DNA from: Tetraselmis striata
Taxonomy: Eukaryota; Chlorophyta; Chlorodendrophyceae; Chlorodendrales; Chlorodendraceae
Assembly: GCA_006384855.1 (NCBI GenBank)
Contig: VCJN01001147.1
Coordinates: 310,001-374,000, forward strand
Direction: 5' to 3'
Length of the DNA: 64,000 nucleotides
Positions 1 through 11,683 of this stretch are shown piece by piece. The notes beneath the pieces were generated by a model. The model did no database searches. It worked only from the letters and a program-made list of their open reading frames with translations, and was not told the DNA's origin. Made by a program: the position numbers and the translations under genes. Every line of letters begins with the position of its first letter. Positions within the stretch are counted from its first letter, which is position 1.

Positions 1-750
1 AAGTGTTAGTTGTTGTGTGCGCACATCGTGACAACATTACACGGTGGCAATTGCAATTATTAGCGGTGGATAATGTGAAGGCGTTTTCGAAATCGACAAA
101 GAATGAGGCGGTGCTGGCGGAGTGCATTGGCGGTGCATAGAATAGCGTGGTGCTGGGGTTTTGGCTGCATCGGACACCGTATTCCCACCCATCCGGCACG
201 GAATGTCCGGTTTTCACACATTTGTGTGTTAATAAAGTGTGAATATTACGCGTCTTTTACGCCGGGTGGATGGGCATCCGGCGTCCGATGCACCCCAATT
301 ATTTGCAGCACGCTACTCTACGCACCCCCAACACACTCCGCAAGCCTCGCCTCCATCCGCGTCGGAACCGGTAGTAAGTGTTGTTGTGTGCGCACATCGT
401 GACAACATTACACGGTGGCAATTGCAATTAGCGGTGGATAATGTGAAGGCGTTTTCGAAATCGACAGAGAATGAGACGGTGCTGGCGGAGTGCATTGGCG
501 GTGCATAGAATAGCGTGGTGCTGGGGTTTTGGCTGCATCGGACGCCGTATTCCCACCCATCCGGCACGGAATGTCCGGTTTTCACACATTTGCGTGTGAA
601 TATATATAGTGTGAATATTACGTACGCGTCTTTTACGCTGGGTGGATGGGCATCCGGCGTCCGATGCACCCCGAATCTCACCAACACGCTACTCTACGCA
701 CCCCCAACGCACTCCGCCAGCCCCGCCTCTTTCCGCGCAGGTCCTACGTT
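1..750. repeat. Tandem array of ~375-bp units with internal inverted repeats
   Basis: Two near-identical units are visible, 1-375 and 376 to about 745; the second begins again with AAGTGTTGTTGTGTGCGCAC. The array probably continues left of the window. Each unit carries an imperfect inverted repeat of about 55 bp: the segment around 118-172 (GGCGGAGTGCATTGGCGG and onward) is the near reverse complement of the segment around 280-350, and the repeat recurs at 485-545 versus 655-715. Short open frames here are shadows of the repeat. It may be satellite-like DNA or an amplified foldback element; no transposase is seen. Confidence 0.75.
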
Positions 751-1232
751 CCATTGTATGTATATACATACGTACATGTACTGCTCCGAAACCAGCCCAA
801 ACTTAATGAGTGCACAAGTGTAAATGGGGGGGGGGGGGGGGGTGGGGGGGGGGGGTGTGGCGGCGGGGCATCCACTCACACATACCCCGGCGATGCATGA
901 CAGATATTACATGCCGTGGCGGGTCGGCGGGCCGACCCGGCGGGCCGACCCGGCGGGGGGGGGGGGGGGGGGGGGGGGCGTCTATTCAACTACACGTGCG
1001 ACAGTGTCGTTTCGTGGAGCAGTATATGTGCCCGGCCTCATTTATACCGCCCCCTACCTGCGCTGCATGGTCCACCCCTACGAATTACTTAGCACAAACC
1101 GCCATTACTTAATAGGAACCTAGCACAGCCAGGCTTATATGCCCGCTTTGCCGATCAACTTCTACGCACTTTCCGTCCCTTAACCGCCGGACATGGGGGT
1201 TAAGCCGCCAGCCTCGGCAGTTGCTTAGCCAG
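751..1232. other. Low-complexity spacer with long poly-G tracts
   Basis: The stretch holds two long G runs (about 825-858 and 954-979), a short repeat of GGCGGGCCGACCC around 926-955, and otherwise unremarkable sequence. No gene or element end is recognised. Open frames here encode polyglycine and are not credible. Confidence 0.6.
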
Positions 1233-1234
1233 AC

Positions 1235-1423
1235 TTGGCATCCCGTACCGTGTCCATGGCTTCGCAGCTCTGCCGCCGGCACACGCCGAGTCCGGCGCTT
1301 GCTGCCGCGGGGTTGCGCACGCATGCACGCACGGTAATACGCCGCCGACGCCGCCACGCTTATTTCCACCACCTTCGCCAGCCGCAGCTTCGCACGCCTT
1401 TCCGCCGACATACGAAACGCACG

Positions 1424-1460
<37 letters not shown>

Positions 1461-2362
1461 TCCCCGCGTCATGTATATTATATTCGAGGCGACTATGCGG
1501 GGCGCAGCACACGCCGCGGCTTGGGTCGGCGGAGCGGCAGGCGGCGGGAGCCCTAATGGCCGGGCAGTATTCACACCCACACAGGCACCGCCGCTCACCT
1601 CCGACGCGGATGAACCGCCTCCCAAAGGAAACATGCCGGTTGGTGGTAATCCCAGCAGGCGTGGGGTGCCGGCGCCGGTACTGGTGCGACGGAGCTGTCG
1701 CGTCAGGAACCGCACCGCATGTGGAGCAACACATGGCGGTGCCGGCCCCACCTATGTCTAGGGCCACCTCCTCACAACACCCCGCCACGACGGCGTCGGC
1801 CACCGCCGACGGCGCCGTTGCGGGGGGGGACGCCCTGCCAGGCGACGATGATGCGCCTGGTGCGCCGCGTCAGGAGGCGGAGGAGGCCGTGGTCGAGGCG
1901 ACTGATCGGGCTGAGGGGGTTGTCGAGGCGAGCGAGGCTGCGCTCGCGCCACCCGCCCCGCAGCCACCTGCGGGACATGCCGACTTGCTCGTCGCCATGT
2001 TGACCGGAGCACTACGAGCAGTGGCGGGAGGCGGCCACATGCACTATCATGTGCGTGTCCTGGCCGGACGCCCGTCATGCGTGGACTGCGGCCAACGGAC
2101 GGACTGGGAGTGTTGCTGCGACGGCACCCCGGCTTTGTGCGGCCCCAAGTACCCATGCATGGCGACCCATCAGCGGGCAGTCCTCTGCCCGACCACGGCC
2201 ACGGTGAGGGCGGAGTTCCGCCATGTCAGGGACGCGTTCCACGACGCGACTCGCGCCGCCGTGTGTGAGGCTTCCGAGAAGGCACGCGCGGCTGGTAGGG
2301 TGCGCAGGGTGAGGCGGCGGACGGCCCAGGAGCTGAAGGAGAGCGAGACATGCCGTCAGTGA
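1235..2362 (+). CDS. Unrecognised ORF, Cys-rich C-terminus; possible transposase remnant
   Basis: The frame is open for 375 codons, but its first ~165 codons cross a poly-C run (1432-1459) and look like chance. The credible part runs from about 1733: an Ala/Glu-rich linker followed at about 2068-2175 by a dense Cys cluster (CVDCGQRTDWECCC, then CGPKYPCMATH) and a basic Arg-rich tail. This spacing resembles the C-terminal zinc ribbon of some DDE transposases such as piggyBac types, but no catalytic domain is visible upstream. No function is assigned. It could be the last exon of an unrecognised gene or a transposon fragment. Confidence 0.3.
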
Positions 2363-2404
2363 GGTCGGGCGCAATGTCATTGGGTGGGGCACACGGACGT
2401 GTAA

Positions 2405-2900
2405 CACTTGCACTTTGCGCGTACTGCTGGGTTACATCCAAGCGGTGTCACACTATGCAACCGGAAAGGCTGCGTTGCTACTGCAAACGATGCTACGCCT
2501 CACTCGGTAGCAACCGCTGCCCCGCCTATCCCACAGCCGCTGCCCCCCCCCCCTCCCCCCCCCGCGCGCGGGATCCCCGCCATCAGCAGCTTGCACTTGC
2601 ACTTTGCGCGTACTGCTGGGTTACATCCAGGCGGCGTCACACCGGAAAGGCTGCGTTGCTACTGCAAACGATGCTACGCCTCACTCGGTAGCAACCGCTG
2701 CCCCGCCTACCCCACAGCCGCTGCCCCCCCCCCCCCCCCCCCCCCCGCGCGGGATCCCCGCCATCAGCAGCTTGCACTTGCACTTTGCGCGTACTGCTGG
2801 GTTACATCCAGGCGGCGTCACACCGGAAAGGCTGCGTTGCTACTGCAAACGATGCTACGCCTCACTCGGTAGCAACCGCTGCCCCGCCCATCCCACTCGG
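2405..2900. repeat. Three tandem units of ~181-189 bp
   Basis: Units begin at about 2405, 2594 and 2775 with CACTTGCACTTTGCGCG and share the block TACTGCTGGGTTACATCC, then CCGGAAAGGCTGCGTTGC and a poly-C run of variable length before GCGCGGGATCCCCGCC. Unit 1 carries an extra CACTATGCAA; units 2 and 3 are nearly identical. Open frames across the array are repeat artefacts. Confidence 0.85.
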
Positions 2901-3490
2901 GATGCTGAGAGCAGCTAAAGGGCACCGGGGGCGGGGCAAGAGGGAGCAGGGCCAATGATTGTGGAAGAGCGGGGACCCGCTTGCATGCCATCGTATTATA
3001 TCTTGCACAATATCTGTTGCTGCACTCATATCTCACATCACTAGCTTAGCTATAGTGATTCCCCCCCCCCCCCCCCCCCCCCCGCACCGCGGACGCACAA
3101 GCCTGGGTATACGCATCAACTGCCCGCCGGGATGAGAAACTGGTATTGGTAGTGTGTCTGTGGGGTGGAGGGGGGGCAAAAGAGCTGCCAATTGCTGCCA
3201 AGCTGGTGCGTTACATTGGGGCAGGCGCTGGGCAGACAATTGGGGCTCGCTTCAGAGCATTGTCTAGTGCCTATGCGGCTGCGCCGCCTCCGCCGCATGC
3301 AGACTCTCCGGGCTCACCAGCACCGCCACCTCAGTCATGCGGCCCTGCATCCCGCAGCCCGCCGCCGCCAGCCAGATCAGAGGTATCCAGAAGCCAGTGC
3401 TGGGGTTGTTGCGGCATGACCGCATAGTTTTCAGCGCCTGCCGTCCACAACTTGTAATGCATCCCTTTCCGCCGATTCCGCTGTATGCGC
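2901..3490. other. Intergenic stretch with poly-C tract
   Basis: The stretch holds a 23-bp C run at about 3061-3083 and no recognised gene. Several overlapping short frames on both strands (for example 3165-3419) have no domain or motif that I recognise. Confidence 0.5.
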
Positions 3491-3492
3491 TG

Positions 3493-3868
3493 TCTTGGCG
3501 CCGCGCTGCCCCGGCCGCCGCGCCTTGGCGCCGCGCTGCCCCGGCCGCCGCGCCTTGGCGCCGCGCTGCCCCGGCCGCCGCGCCTTGGCGCCGCGCTGCC
3601 CCGGCCGCCGCGCCTTGGCGCCGCGCTGCCCCGGCCGCCGCGCCTTGGCGCCGCGCTGCCCCGGCCGCCGCGCCTTGGCGCCGCGCTGCCCCGGCCGCCG
3701 CGCCTTGGCGCCGCGCTGCCCCGGCCGCCGCGCCTTGGCGCCGCGCTGCCCCGGCCGCCGCGCCTTGGCGCCGCGCTGCCCCGGCCGCCGCGCCTTGGCG
3801 CCGCGCTGCCCCGGCCGCCGCGCCTTGGCGCCGCGCTGCCCCGGCCGCCGCGCCTTGGCGCCGCGCTG
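3493..3868. repeat. 30-bp GC-rich minisatellite, ~12.5 copies
   Basis: The unit CTTGGCGCCGCGCTGCCCCG followed by GCCGCCGCGC repeats essentially without change about 12.5 times. Because 30 is divisible by three and the unit lacks stops, several frames on both strands stay open (for example WRRAAPAAAP repeats on +). That is a property of the unit, not evidence for a protein. The near-perfect identity suggests recent expansion. Confidence 0.95.
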
Positions 3869-3879
3869 GGTATCAAGTC

Positions 3880-5251
3880 CTCCCCTCCCTAGTGAGCGCG
3901 TCCACCTGCGCCTTGCGCTCGGGGCCGTCCTCCTCCGTCACCACATTCTGCAACCCCCACCGCGTGACGAACCACGCAGCTCCTTGCATGCGCTTGTACA
4001 TGTGCCCAAGCACCGCCTGGGGACGCGAAGCTCCTTCTCGGTCATGATCGCCTTCACCCGGGCCTCCTCGAGCAGCGGACCGGCGTTAAGAATGGAAAAC
4101 GTTTCCATGTGGTGCAAGCAGTCCTCCATGACCCAGCCGGACTGCACCGTCACCTTGCCTGACCCTGCAGTCATGGAGGGGAATGCCGTCACGCCCACGC
4201 CCACGCCCACGCCCGGGGGGGGGGGGGGGGGGGGTTACCTTTCGATTCTTGGACACTGCAAACGAAGGGCGCAACCCGCGTTCAAAGTTGCTGGGTATCG
4301 GGACTAAAGCATGGCGCCGGTCTTCCTGCTTCATAGCTCGGAATCCAATGTGGCCCTGCACGGTGACAAATTTCCTCCAGAAGTCCCTTCCCAAGCCAAA
4401 AAAAAACAGGTGGAACGGCGCGAGGGGGAAGAGGTTGACCATGCTGACATAGCCCAGGACCACATGCACATGGCACAGGCCATGGCAGCCAGTGTTCTGC
4501 TTGGCCTCCGCCAGCCGGGTTGTATTGAACGCACGCCGGGCAAGGTGCGTGATTCACTGGACAAGTCATCGCCTTCATGGACGGTTACCAAGCGAGCCTC
4601 CCCGTCCGCATCCACAGGGGGGTGCTCCTGGGCAGCCGCCATAGCCTCCACAACCTGCCACGCCGACCGGGCGGGTGCGTGTGATTCCATACAACCGCAG
4701 TTGAGTGGTGCCACCAGCACGCATGCCGGGCCCACTCACCTCTGAACGCAGAAGGCCCACAATGTCCCCGTCCGCGAAAACAGCGCGCCACTGGGTCGCC
4801 CCGCCGTAGTCCTCCAACACCCACTCGGTAACGACGCCGGTTATCACGCCGTAGTGCCATACTTCCCGGAACTTCTTGGCGATGACCTTCATGTAGAAGT
4901 CGCCGGGATCGCCTTTCCATATCACGCCCTCATCGCGGGTTCGACGCCCGCCGGCGGCCACGCAGGCGCGTCGATGTCCATACCGTCTTCGCCAACGGGG
5001 TCCTCCCCCACGCCCATCACATCGTCCACCTTCGAGCCGCCGTCGTCCGAGACCGGCGCCGGCGGGCCGTTTCCGACGGCTGCAGCTACTCCTGCTGCCG
5101 CCCCTGTTGTTGCTGCTGCTGCTGCTGCCGCCCCTGCTGCTGCTGCTTGTGATAAGGCGGCCTTGCGGCGCAACTTAGCCGCACGCTTCAACGAGTGGCT
5201 ACAGTTCGGGAATTTTAGGAAGTTAGTGCCGCTCTCGCGCCATCTTATCAC
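3880..5251 (-). pseudogene. Unrecognised coding segments, frame-broken, on the minus strand
   Basis: Several minus-strand segments look coding but do not lie in one frame: 4922-5251 (Ala-rich, then an acidic stretch GEDPVGEDGMDIDAP), 4740-4930 (KKFREVWHYGVITG and RAVFADGDIVGLL, resembling a Tudor-like beta barrel), 4240-4500 (FGLGRDFWRKFVTVQGHIGF) and 3938-4150 (NAGPLLEEARVKAIMTEKEL). GT/AG sites can be imagined between some, but I could not close one model. It may be a multi-exon gene, a decayed gene or a mobile-element ORF. The family is not recognised. Confidence 0.35.
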
Positions 5252-5918
5252 ATGTGCCCGTCACGTTGCCCCGGCAGTGCTTGCATGAGTACACGCCATC
5301 CTTTGACACACTCGCTATCCATCCCTTTGCCGGCATGCCTGCTGCCGCGCGCGGGGGCGGGGGGGGGGGGGGGGGGGGGTTGAGAGTTGGGGTGGATGTA
5401 ACCCACCACCGGCAACACAGATGCGAGTGCGCGGCTGTCCGCGCTTGATTCAACGGTGAGCGGCGGTGACCGTGAGGCGACCCCGTACTTCATGCGCATG
5501 CTGGGGCGTTACACAATCATCAGCAGTTAGGGCGGCTGCATTAAAACGCGCACCTACGAACACCACCTACCGCCTACCACCTACCGTACCACCTACATCC
5601 GCCCACACCTCCGCCCGTCGTGCCGCACATCGCCGCACACCGCGGGGTCAGCGGTCAGCGATGTGCGGTCAGCGATGTGCGGCGATGTGCAATGAGTGCG
5701 TACATCCGCCTGTACTTAGCCCGGGTGCTCCGCGTCGGCGGGCGACACGCGAGCCCGCGTGCGCATATCAATTTGATGAAATTATGGAAACGAGAAATTC
5801 ATATAGTACTTTACAGGTCGCGCGCGATAGTCGTCGCTACTGGGTATGAAATCTACGTCCCTCGTCCGTCCCGTATCGTCCCCGTATGTCGTCGTTCGTC
5901 ACCAGTAGGGCACATTTA
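5252..5918. other. Intergenic stretch without a recognised gene
   Basis: Contains a long G run at about 5355-5379, then short direct repeats of CACCTACC (5565-5600) and GCGATGTGCGGTCA (5655-5690). Nothing else is recognised. Confidence 0.5.
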
Positions 5919-6021
5919 CGTCACATCTGAATCTCACAGTACCCTGAATCAGGTACCCTAGACTTATGAAGTCTTGAGACCGCCGAAAAGGGACCCCAAA
6001 CTTATGTGCAGGGGTGTATAG
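5919..6021. mobile_element. One end of a TA-flanked inverted-repeat element
   Basis: The right edge reads CCCCAAACTTATGTGCAGGG, then GTGTA. Its reverse complement matches the terminal repeat of the element at 30102-31445 (CACATAAGTTTGGGGTCC, then a nearby CTAGGGTACCT in both). A partner end is not visible to the left, so this is probably a truncated copy of the same family. Confidence 0.6.
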
Positions 6022-6029
6022 CGGATCGT

Positions 6030-6085
6030 AGAGGCGCTGCAAGTAGGGTTTCACTGGTGCCAGTCCTGTCCCAGGGGCGAAAAAT
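6030..6085 (+). mobile_element. 3' end fragment of L1-like family B
   Basis: The segment GCTGCAAGTAGGGTTTCACT, then GGTGCCAGTCCTGTCCC and GGGGCGAAAAATAATAATA, matches the 3' terminus of family B seen in full context near 60170-60240 and reverse-complemented at 42236, 45466 and 57325. The A-rich tail after GGGGCG marks the 3' end. Only this end is present, as expected for a strongly 5'-truncated copy. Confidence 0.65.
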
Positions 6086-6228
6086 AATAATATTGGATCG
6101 GGCTGATGACGCGTGCGCTACGCGCCGCCGCCCGCTCCGAGCATTATCCGGATGTGGGGATAAATATATTATCCCCATATCCGTTTCGCCTACAGCAGGG
6201 TCAGTAGGTGAGGGTATCAGTACTTGTG

Positions 6229-8010
6229 TGAATTACGAAAAGGCCCGTGACACATCCGGAGCTAAAAGCCCGTACGTACTAAATAAAGATCCATACAAGC
6301 CGCTTAAAAGCGGCCCGAATCCCGCACGAGGCAGCATGGATGAGTGATGCGCTCCCGGTTTAGTCCGGCCACGTGTATGCGAGGGTGATCCACAGACGCG
6401 CCGTGCAGCTTCGGCAACGGGATGGCGGACGAATCTGCGCCGTTTGATGTGGCAGCGAGCACACTCTCGAGCCGCCACCAAGCCCGGGACCCCGAGGAAA
6501 TCTTGCGAGTAGCGTCTCTTGGAGCCCGGATGGTGCACCGAGTGACCGAGTGCCTTGCGATGAGAGGGCGCCCCGATCCGCGGCCAAGCATGCGACACCT
6601 TGCTCACATCACCTCACCCACTGTGCCGAACACCATGCTCGTGTATTCCGACATGTCTATGGTATCTCGAGGCGGGCCCTTCTATCCCGACTCGTCCGGG
6701 TTGTGCCACGCCGCATCATGCATTGCCAAACCCCGTTGCACGTCGCTTAATAACAAGGAGCGCTCAAACGTTCCACAGCCGTCGCCGGGGGCACCACTGC
6801 AGTGCACTTAACCCCATACCGCATAGTCTTGAACAACTCGTGCAACGTGGGCCTAAAAACTCCGGGAATGATAGCTCTCGGTCACGACGCTGAACGCCGG
6901 GAGGGCGCCGGAGAGCTCAGCGTCCGACACCATGTTCTTGAGTTTATCCAGCATGGGTACGATGTGCCAAGAGACACCGCCTGCTGGAATAAGTCATCTA
7001 CCTGCTCCTGGCGCACATTGATGCCCAGATTGCGAACACGGATATCGCAAAAATCACTTTGCGATAGCATCGTGTTGTGCACGCCGGCTATTTGCGTCTC
7101 CAAGTGCCGGGAGGTTCATGAGCGCATCGCCATAGGGGTCGACAGTGGCGGAATTGTACTATGTCGAGGGAAGATGGAACGATATTCTCCAAACCACCGG
7201 AGCCATGCATGGGCTAGGCATACATAAGCACTACCCAGCACCGTCAAACCTCCCGCAGCTCATGCGGAGTCATGACCGTCCGCGCATAGAGGATGGCCAC
7301 CGTCCACATCATGCTCCCCGATGCCGCGTCGAGCTGGCCGAGCAATGAAGCAGGACCTAAACGCAACTCGGCTTGGGCAATGGCGAACAAGTCGGCACGT
7401 TGTAATTCAATTTCAATTTTCAATTTCAATTTGGCCGAACAAGATCCGTTCCATGCATGTGATAGGGAGAGTGCCCACCTCATTCTTAAATTGAGACTAA
7501 TTGACCTGGTCTAAGAATGCCTACACCTCCTTGCTTGGCGCTACCCCCGCCTCGTCCCGTGGCGAGTAGTAGCCGCAGGAAGGCATCCCCACGCCTCGCG
7601 CACCGTCGTCGCAGCGTAGTTGGCCGACCACGAACGCATCGTTGAGGCAATAAGGATCATACAAGCGGCCGGAAGAAGTTGCGTTGAAGCTGCCGCGGCC
7701 AAGTACGGACTCAAGTTATGAGAGAAAGTAACCATGGGACCATAGTAGGTGGCTGGGGTGTTGGTGTCGGGGTTCCATGTGAGGAATCTCGGGAGGATGA
7801 TATCGTTCATGCAGCCGATGCATGCGGCATCACGGACGGTAGCCATGCGGCGGATGCCGGCAATCTAACCGAGTGGGGAGGTGAAGCCCGCTACGCGCCT
7901 TAGCCATTGCAGCCTCGCTCAAAGTAGTTGCCTCCGCTGCTGTGGGGTCGAAGTCGTATTGTCGTGCAATAGCTCCGCCAGAAAATCGGTGACTAGAACC
8001 GAGTACATGG
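6229..8010 (-). pseudogene. Family A retroelement copy 1, 5'-truncated and decayed
   Basis: Read on the minus strand, this matches the C-terminal two thirds of the family A protein intact at 55525-57258. The 3' end has the family signature (CGGGCCGCTTTTAAGCGGCT, then CCTTTTCGTAATTCACAC), and the conserved block encoding the MATVRDAAFIGCMN region lies near 7800-7850. Many stops and shifts break it. An 11-bp inverted pair (GGTATCAGTAC left, GTACTGATACC right) flanks the copy; no clear direct TSD was found. Confidence 0.75.
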
Positions 8011-8064
8011 TACTGATACCCCCCGGACTAGCTGCGAGTAGCGCTAATTATATGTGGTAGCTAC

Positions 8065-11000
8065 ATGCTAACTGTACACAGTTACAATAGTCTAGCAGCG
8101 AGGCGGGCGGCGACGGCAACAAGCCTTGGCGTGGCGCCTCCGCGCATTCGCCGAGCGGCGCATGACCGATATAGTGCGCTCATGGGACGACGCCCGCACC
8201 GAGGCGCTCTATGCCATATTTGCCCGCAAGCAAACAGCGGCAGGCGGACGCTGACCTCTTTGCGGCTCTGCGCGTGGGCACCGCGCACACGTGATATTAT
8301 TGGTGGAGGATGGAGAGTTCTCCCGAGGGGCGGGCCGGCTATATTCTAAGGGTAGGGGCGACCTATCCGATCCCGCTATCCTCGCCCAGCTGAGCGACAA
8401 GCATTCGTCCCGTGGACACTCAATCCCAGACGCCGCGTATTATATTCCGGTCGACGAGGCCGCGCGCCCCGACGGTGGACATGCGCGTGCCATACAACTC
8501 AAGCATAAAGTGGCGGCGGGGCCCTCAGACATGCGCAACGAGCATCTCCGCTGCTTGGTCCCGGATCCGCTGCTTGGTTGGCGAATACGCCCTAGCGTTG
8601 GGGCATGCGGCGGTCCGCGTCATGTTGGAGGTCGCCTTAATATACCTCCTAAGTCGCCTGCCCGGGTGGTTCAACCGGATCTTCGCTTCTACTAGACGTA
8701 TGAACCTTGTCAAGAAGCTAGGCGAAGGCGGGGCCCCGGACGTGCGGCATGTGGCAGTCGGGGAGGCGGAGCGGCGCTCAGCGGAGCGGGCGGTGGTGGA
8801 CAACATGAAGGATGCGTATGTTTCGGTGCTTGCGCCGTCTGCTCGGCGTCGGCATCTCCGCAGAGGACTCCGTGCTCACCCATGGTGCTCATCTCCGCCC
8901 CATCGCCGAGAAGCTTGGCCCGCGTATGTCGGCATCGTCCACACTGACCTTCGCAAGGCTTACAACGAGGCGTGGCGCCGCACCATCATCTAACTCCACA
9001 TCGATTGCCCTCCTCTACACCATGTCATCCATGCGCTCCGGGCCTCCCTTTCCCTTTCTACATCGAGGTTTGTCGTTCGCATGATCGTTACTCGTTCGGG
9101 CGGGCCTGCCGGGCGCCTGCACGCGGCGCGCCAAGGCGGGTGGGCGGTGCGCATAGATTCGCGCGCGCATGCGTAGACGATTCGGCCGCCCAGCGGGGTA
9201 CGAAATAATATAGAGGTTTATAGCCGATAATAATAACATAATAAGGATTCATGTCGCGCTACAGCGCTACTAATATTAATGTCCCCGCACTCGTACTAAC
9301 CGCGGTATGCGGAGGGGTTGATGGCCCGGTGCTACGGTAAGGGTAGTCCCCACCGGCATTACGGGTACATGTGTTCATCTTCATCCATCGATATTTCAAA
9401 TATCGAGACGAATGTGCACCGCCCACAGTCGTATATATGTGATTTATCTCCATAATCCTCGCTAAGTTTGCATTGGGTTTCGCGAAGTTTGCGAAGGGTT
9501 TCGCTACATTTATTATTGATCACTGGTGCAAACTTTTTTAAGAACGGATTCGTATTTGCTCGTGGACGATCGATTTGCCCCTATGCGGTCAGAGGACGGC
9601 GTGCAACATGGCGCGCCGTTGGCCACGACATCCTTCTGCGTCGCGATTCACCCCGAGGTGGAGGAGTGCGACAAGACGTTGGAGGACACAGACGGGGCGG
9701 CTGAGCGCTTCAAGCCGACGATGGCTATTTGGTGGGCAGGCCGGAACACGCTTGGCCGGCCCTTCACGCCTTCCGCACGTCCATCAATGAAGGTGCAGTC
9801 CGTGGGGCTTGAGGAGCGCTTCGACAAGATGTACGCGCACAACGCGGACATGGAGGCCGCGCAGTGTGAGGCCCCGGCCGACATCGAGTGGCCCGAGTTG
9901 GATGGCCACCACTGCATGCCGGTCCTCAACGTGCCGCTCGGATCGCCAGGGTATGTGCATGCCTACATGCGCGGCAAAGCGGAGGAGCTACAAGAGGAGG
10001 TGGAAGCCAGCCTGAGCAAACTCCTTTATGGCAATCCCAGACGTCGGTGCACGCACGCCATGTATCACCGCGCATGGGTCTGCTCAAGCATTGCATGCAA
10101 CACATTGCGGGGTATTGGCTCCATCCGCAACTGCCTCTCGTCCGATGAGCCGGAGGCCTTCACGGAGGCAGTGGATGCCACCATCCTTACGGAGGCCAAG
10201 GGGGTGCTCGGGTCTCTTTTAATCCCTACACGCACGGCACCGAGATAAATCCGGTGGTTACCGATTTCCCGGCGGAGCCTTTGTACGACCCAAACCCCAC
10301 TACGGCAGTAGGGGCGGCTACTTTGAGCAAGGATGTAGTGGCCAGAGCGCGCAACAGGTTGCACCTTCCCACTCGGTTGAAGGGCGCTGGCATCCGCCGC
10401 ATGGCTACCGTTATTCGTGATACCGCCTTCATCGGATGCATGAACGACATCCTCCCGAGGTTGCTCACTACGAACTCCGACACCAACATCCCCACCCCTA
10501 GTTGCTTTGACCCATAGTAGCGTGAGTCCGTACTTGGCTGATGCAGCTTCAACGCAACTTCTTCCGCCCGCCAGTATTACCACTCCCTCAACGATGCTCG
10601 TGGGTCGGTCAGCTATGACGCGGCGGTGCGCGAGGCGTGGGTCCGCCTTGTTGGTCCCCTCAGCGATGCGGATGCCCGCGTGACGGAACGGGAGGCTGAG
10701 GCTGCGTCGGGCTTGCGAAAGGAGTTGGCGGCATTTCTAGATCAAGCCAACAACTCTCGGCTTCGGGGTGAGGAGGGCACTCTCCCTATCACATGTTGGG
10801 AACGGATCTTGTTCGGCAAGCTCGACGCGGCGTCGGGCATGTGGACGGTGACCATCCCCACTGCGGTCATGACTCCACATGAGCTGCGGAAGGTCGCGCG
10901 GGCAACGCTGCCGGGTACTTTTCCGCCTAGCCCATGCCCGGCCCCGGAGGTTTGGAGCCATATACAATCCTGCCCTCGACAGAGCAACCCCCCCCCCCCC

Positions 11001-11683
11001 CCCCCCCCCCCCCCGTCACTGTCTAAGCCCTCATGCATGAATACCTCTATGGCGACGCCCTCATGAACCTTCGAGCACATGGAGACGTTCAACACTGGCG
11101 TATACAACACGACGCTATCGTCGACGCCTTCCGCGATCCCTGTGTTCACGGTCAAAGTACGCCGGGAGGTGGGTGACTTGTTCCTGCAGGCACTGCCTCT
11201 TGGCAAGACCCTACCCATGGATGAACTCAAGGACCTGGCGCCGGACGCAGAGCTCTCCCTCTTGGCGTTCAACGTCGTGACAGGGAGCTATGATCCCCGG
11301 AGCTTGAAGCCCACGTTGTTGGAGTTCAAGACTATGCGGTACCCCCGGCCACGCACGGCTGTGGATCAAGTACAATGCGGTGCCCCCGACCACGGCTGTG
11401 GATCGGTCCTTGTTGGGCTATATACAACATGGGTTGGCAGTGCAATGCGGGATGCATGGTAGCACAACACGGAGCCAAGACAGAAGGCCCCTCTTCGAGA
11501 CATCCTGGGCATGTCGGAGTACACGGGCATGGTCTTCGGCACAATGGCGGGTGAGGTGAGCGAGGGCTTACGCCGCACTGTGCGCGGTGTCGAATGCTTG
11601 GCCGCGAATAGGGGTGCCCTCTCATCGTCGCGGTGCGCTCGATGCACCACCTGTGCTCACCATGAGGCCTTACTCGCAAGAGA
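8065..11683 (+). pseudogene. Family A retroelement copy 2 with RT domain, decayed
   Basis: This is the only copy here that keeps the reverse-transcriptase half. Visible blocks: VEDGEFSRGAGRLYSKG (near 8300), KHKVAAGPSDMRNEHLRCL (near 8510), DLRKAYNEAWRRTI (motif A, near 8950), GVQHGAPLATTSFCVAI (motif B, near 9600) and, one frame over, ADDGYLVG (motif C, near 9720), so at least one frameshift lies around 9700. About 9090-9510 is unrelated AT-richer sequence that splits the RT. The C-terminal endonuclease-like region follows (PDAELSLLAFNVV near 11240), and the copy stops matching at about 11683, without the family 3' end. A poly-C tract (10987-11014) interrupts it. Confidence 0.8.

Noticed and set aside
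810..1123. Glycine-rich ORFs over poly-G runs
   Set aside because: Translation of homopolymers; run lengths are also prone to sequencing error.
3337..4307. Long plus- and minus-strand ORFs across the minisatellite
   Set aside because: They arise because the 30-bp unit lacks stops and is divisible by three; no domain flanks them.
4930..4950. tRNA B-box-like GGTTCGACGCC
   Set aside because: No matching A box, anticodon arm or acceptor stem upstream.
10987..11014. CRISPR or other prokaryotic features
   Set aside because: No repeat-spacer array exists, and the introns, SECIS-like hairpin and eukaryotic retroelements make the DNA eukaryotic.
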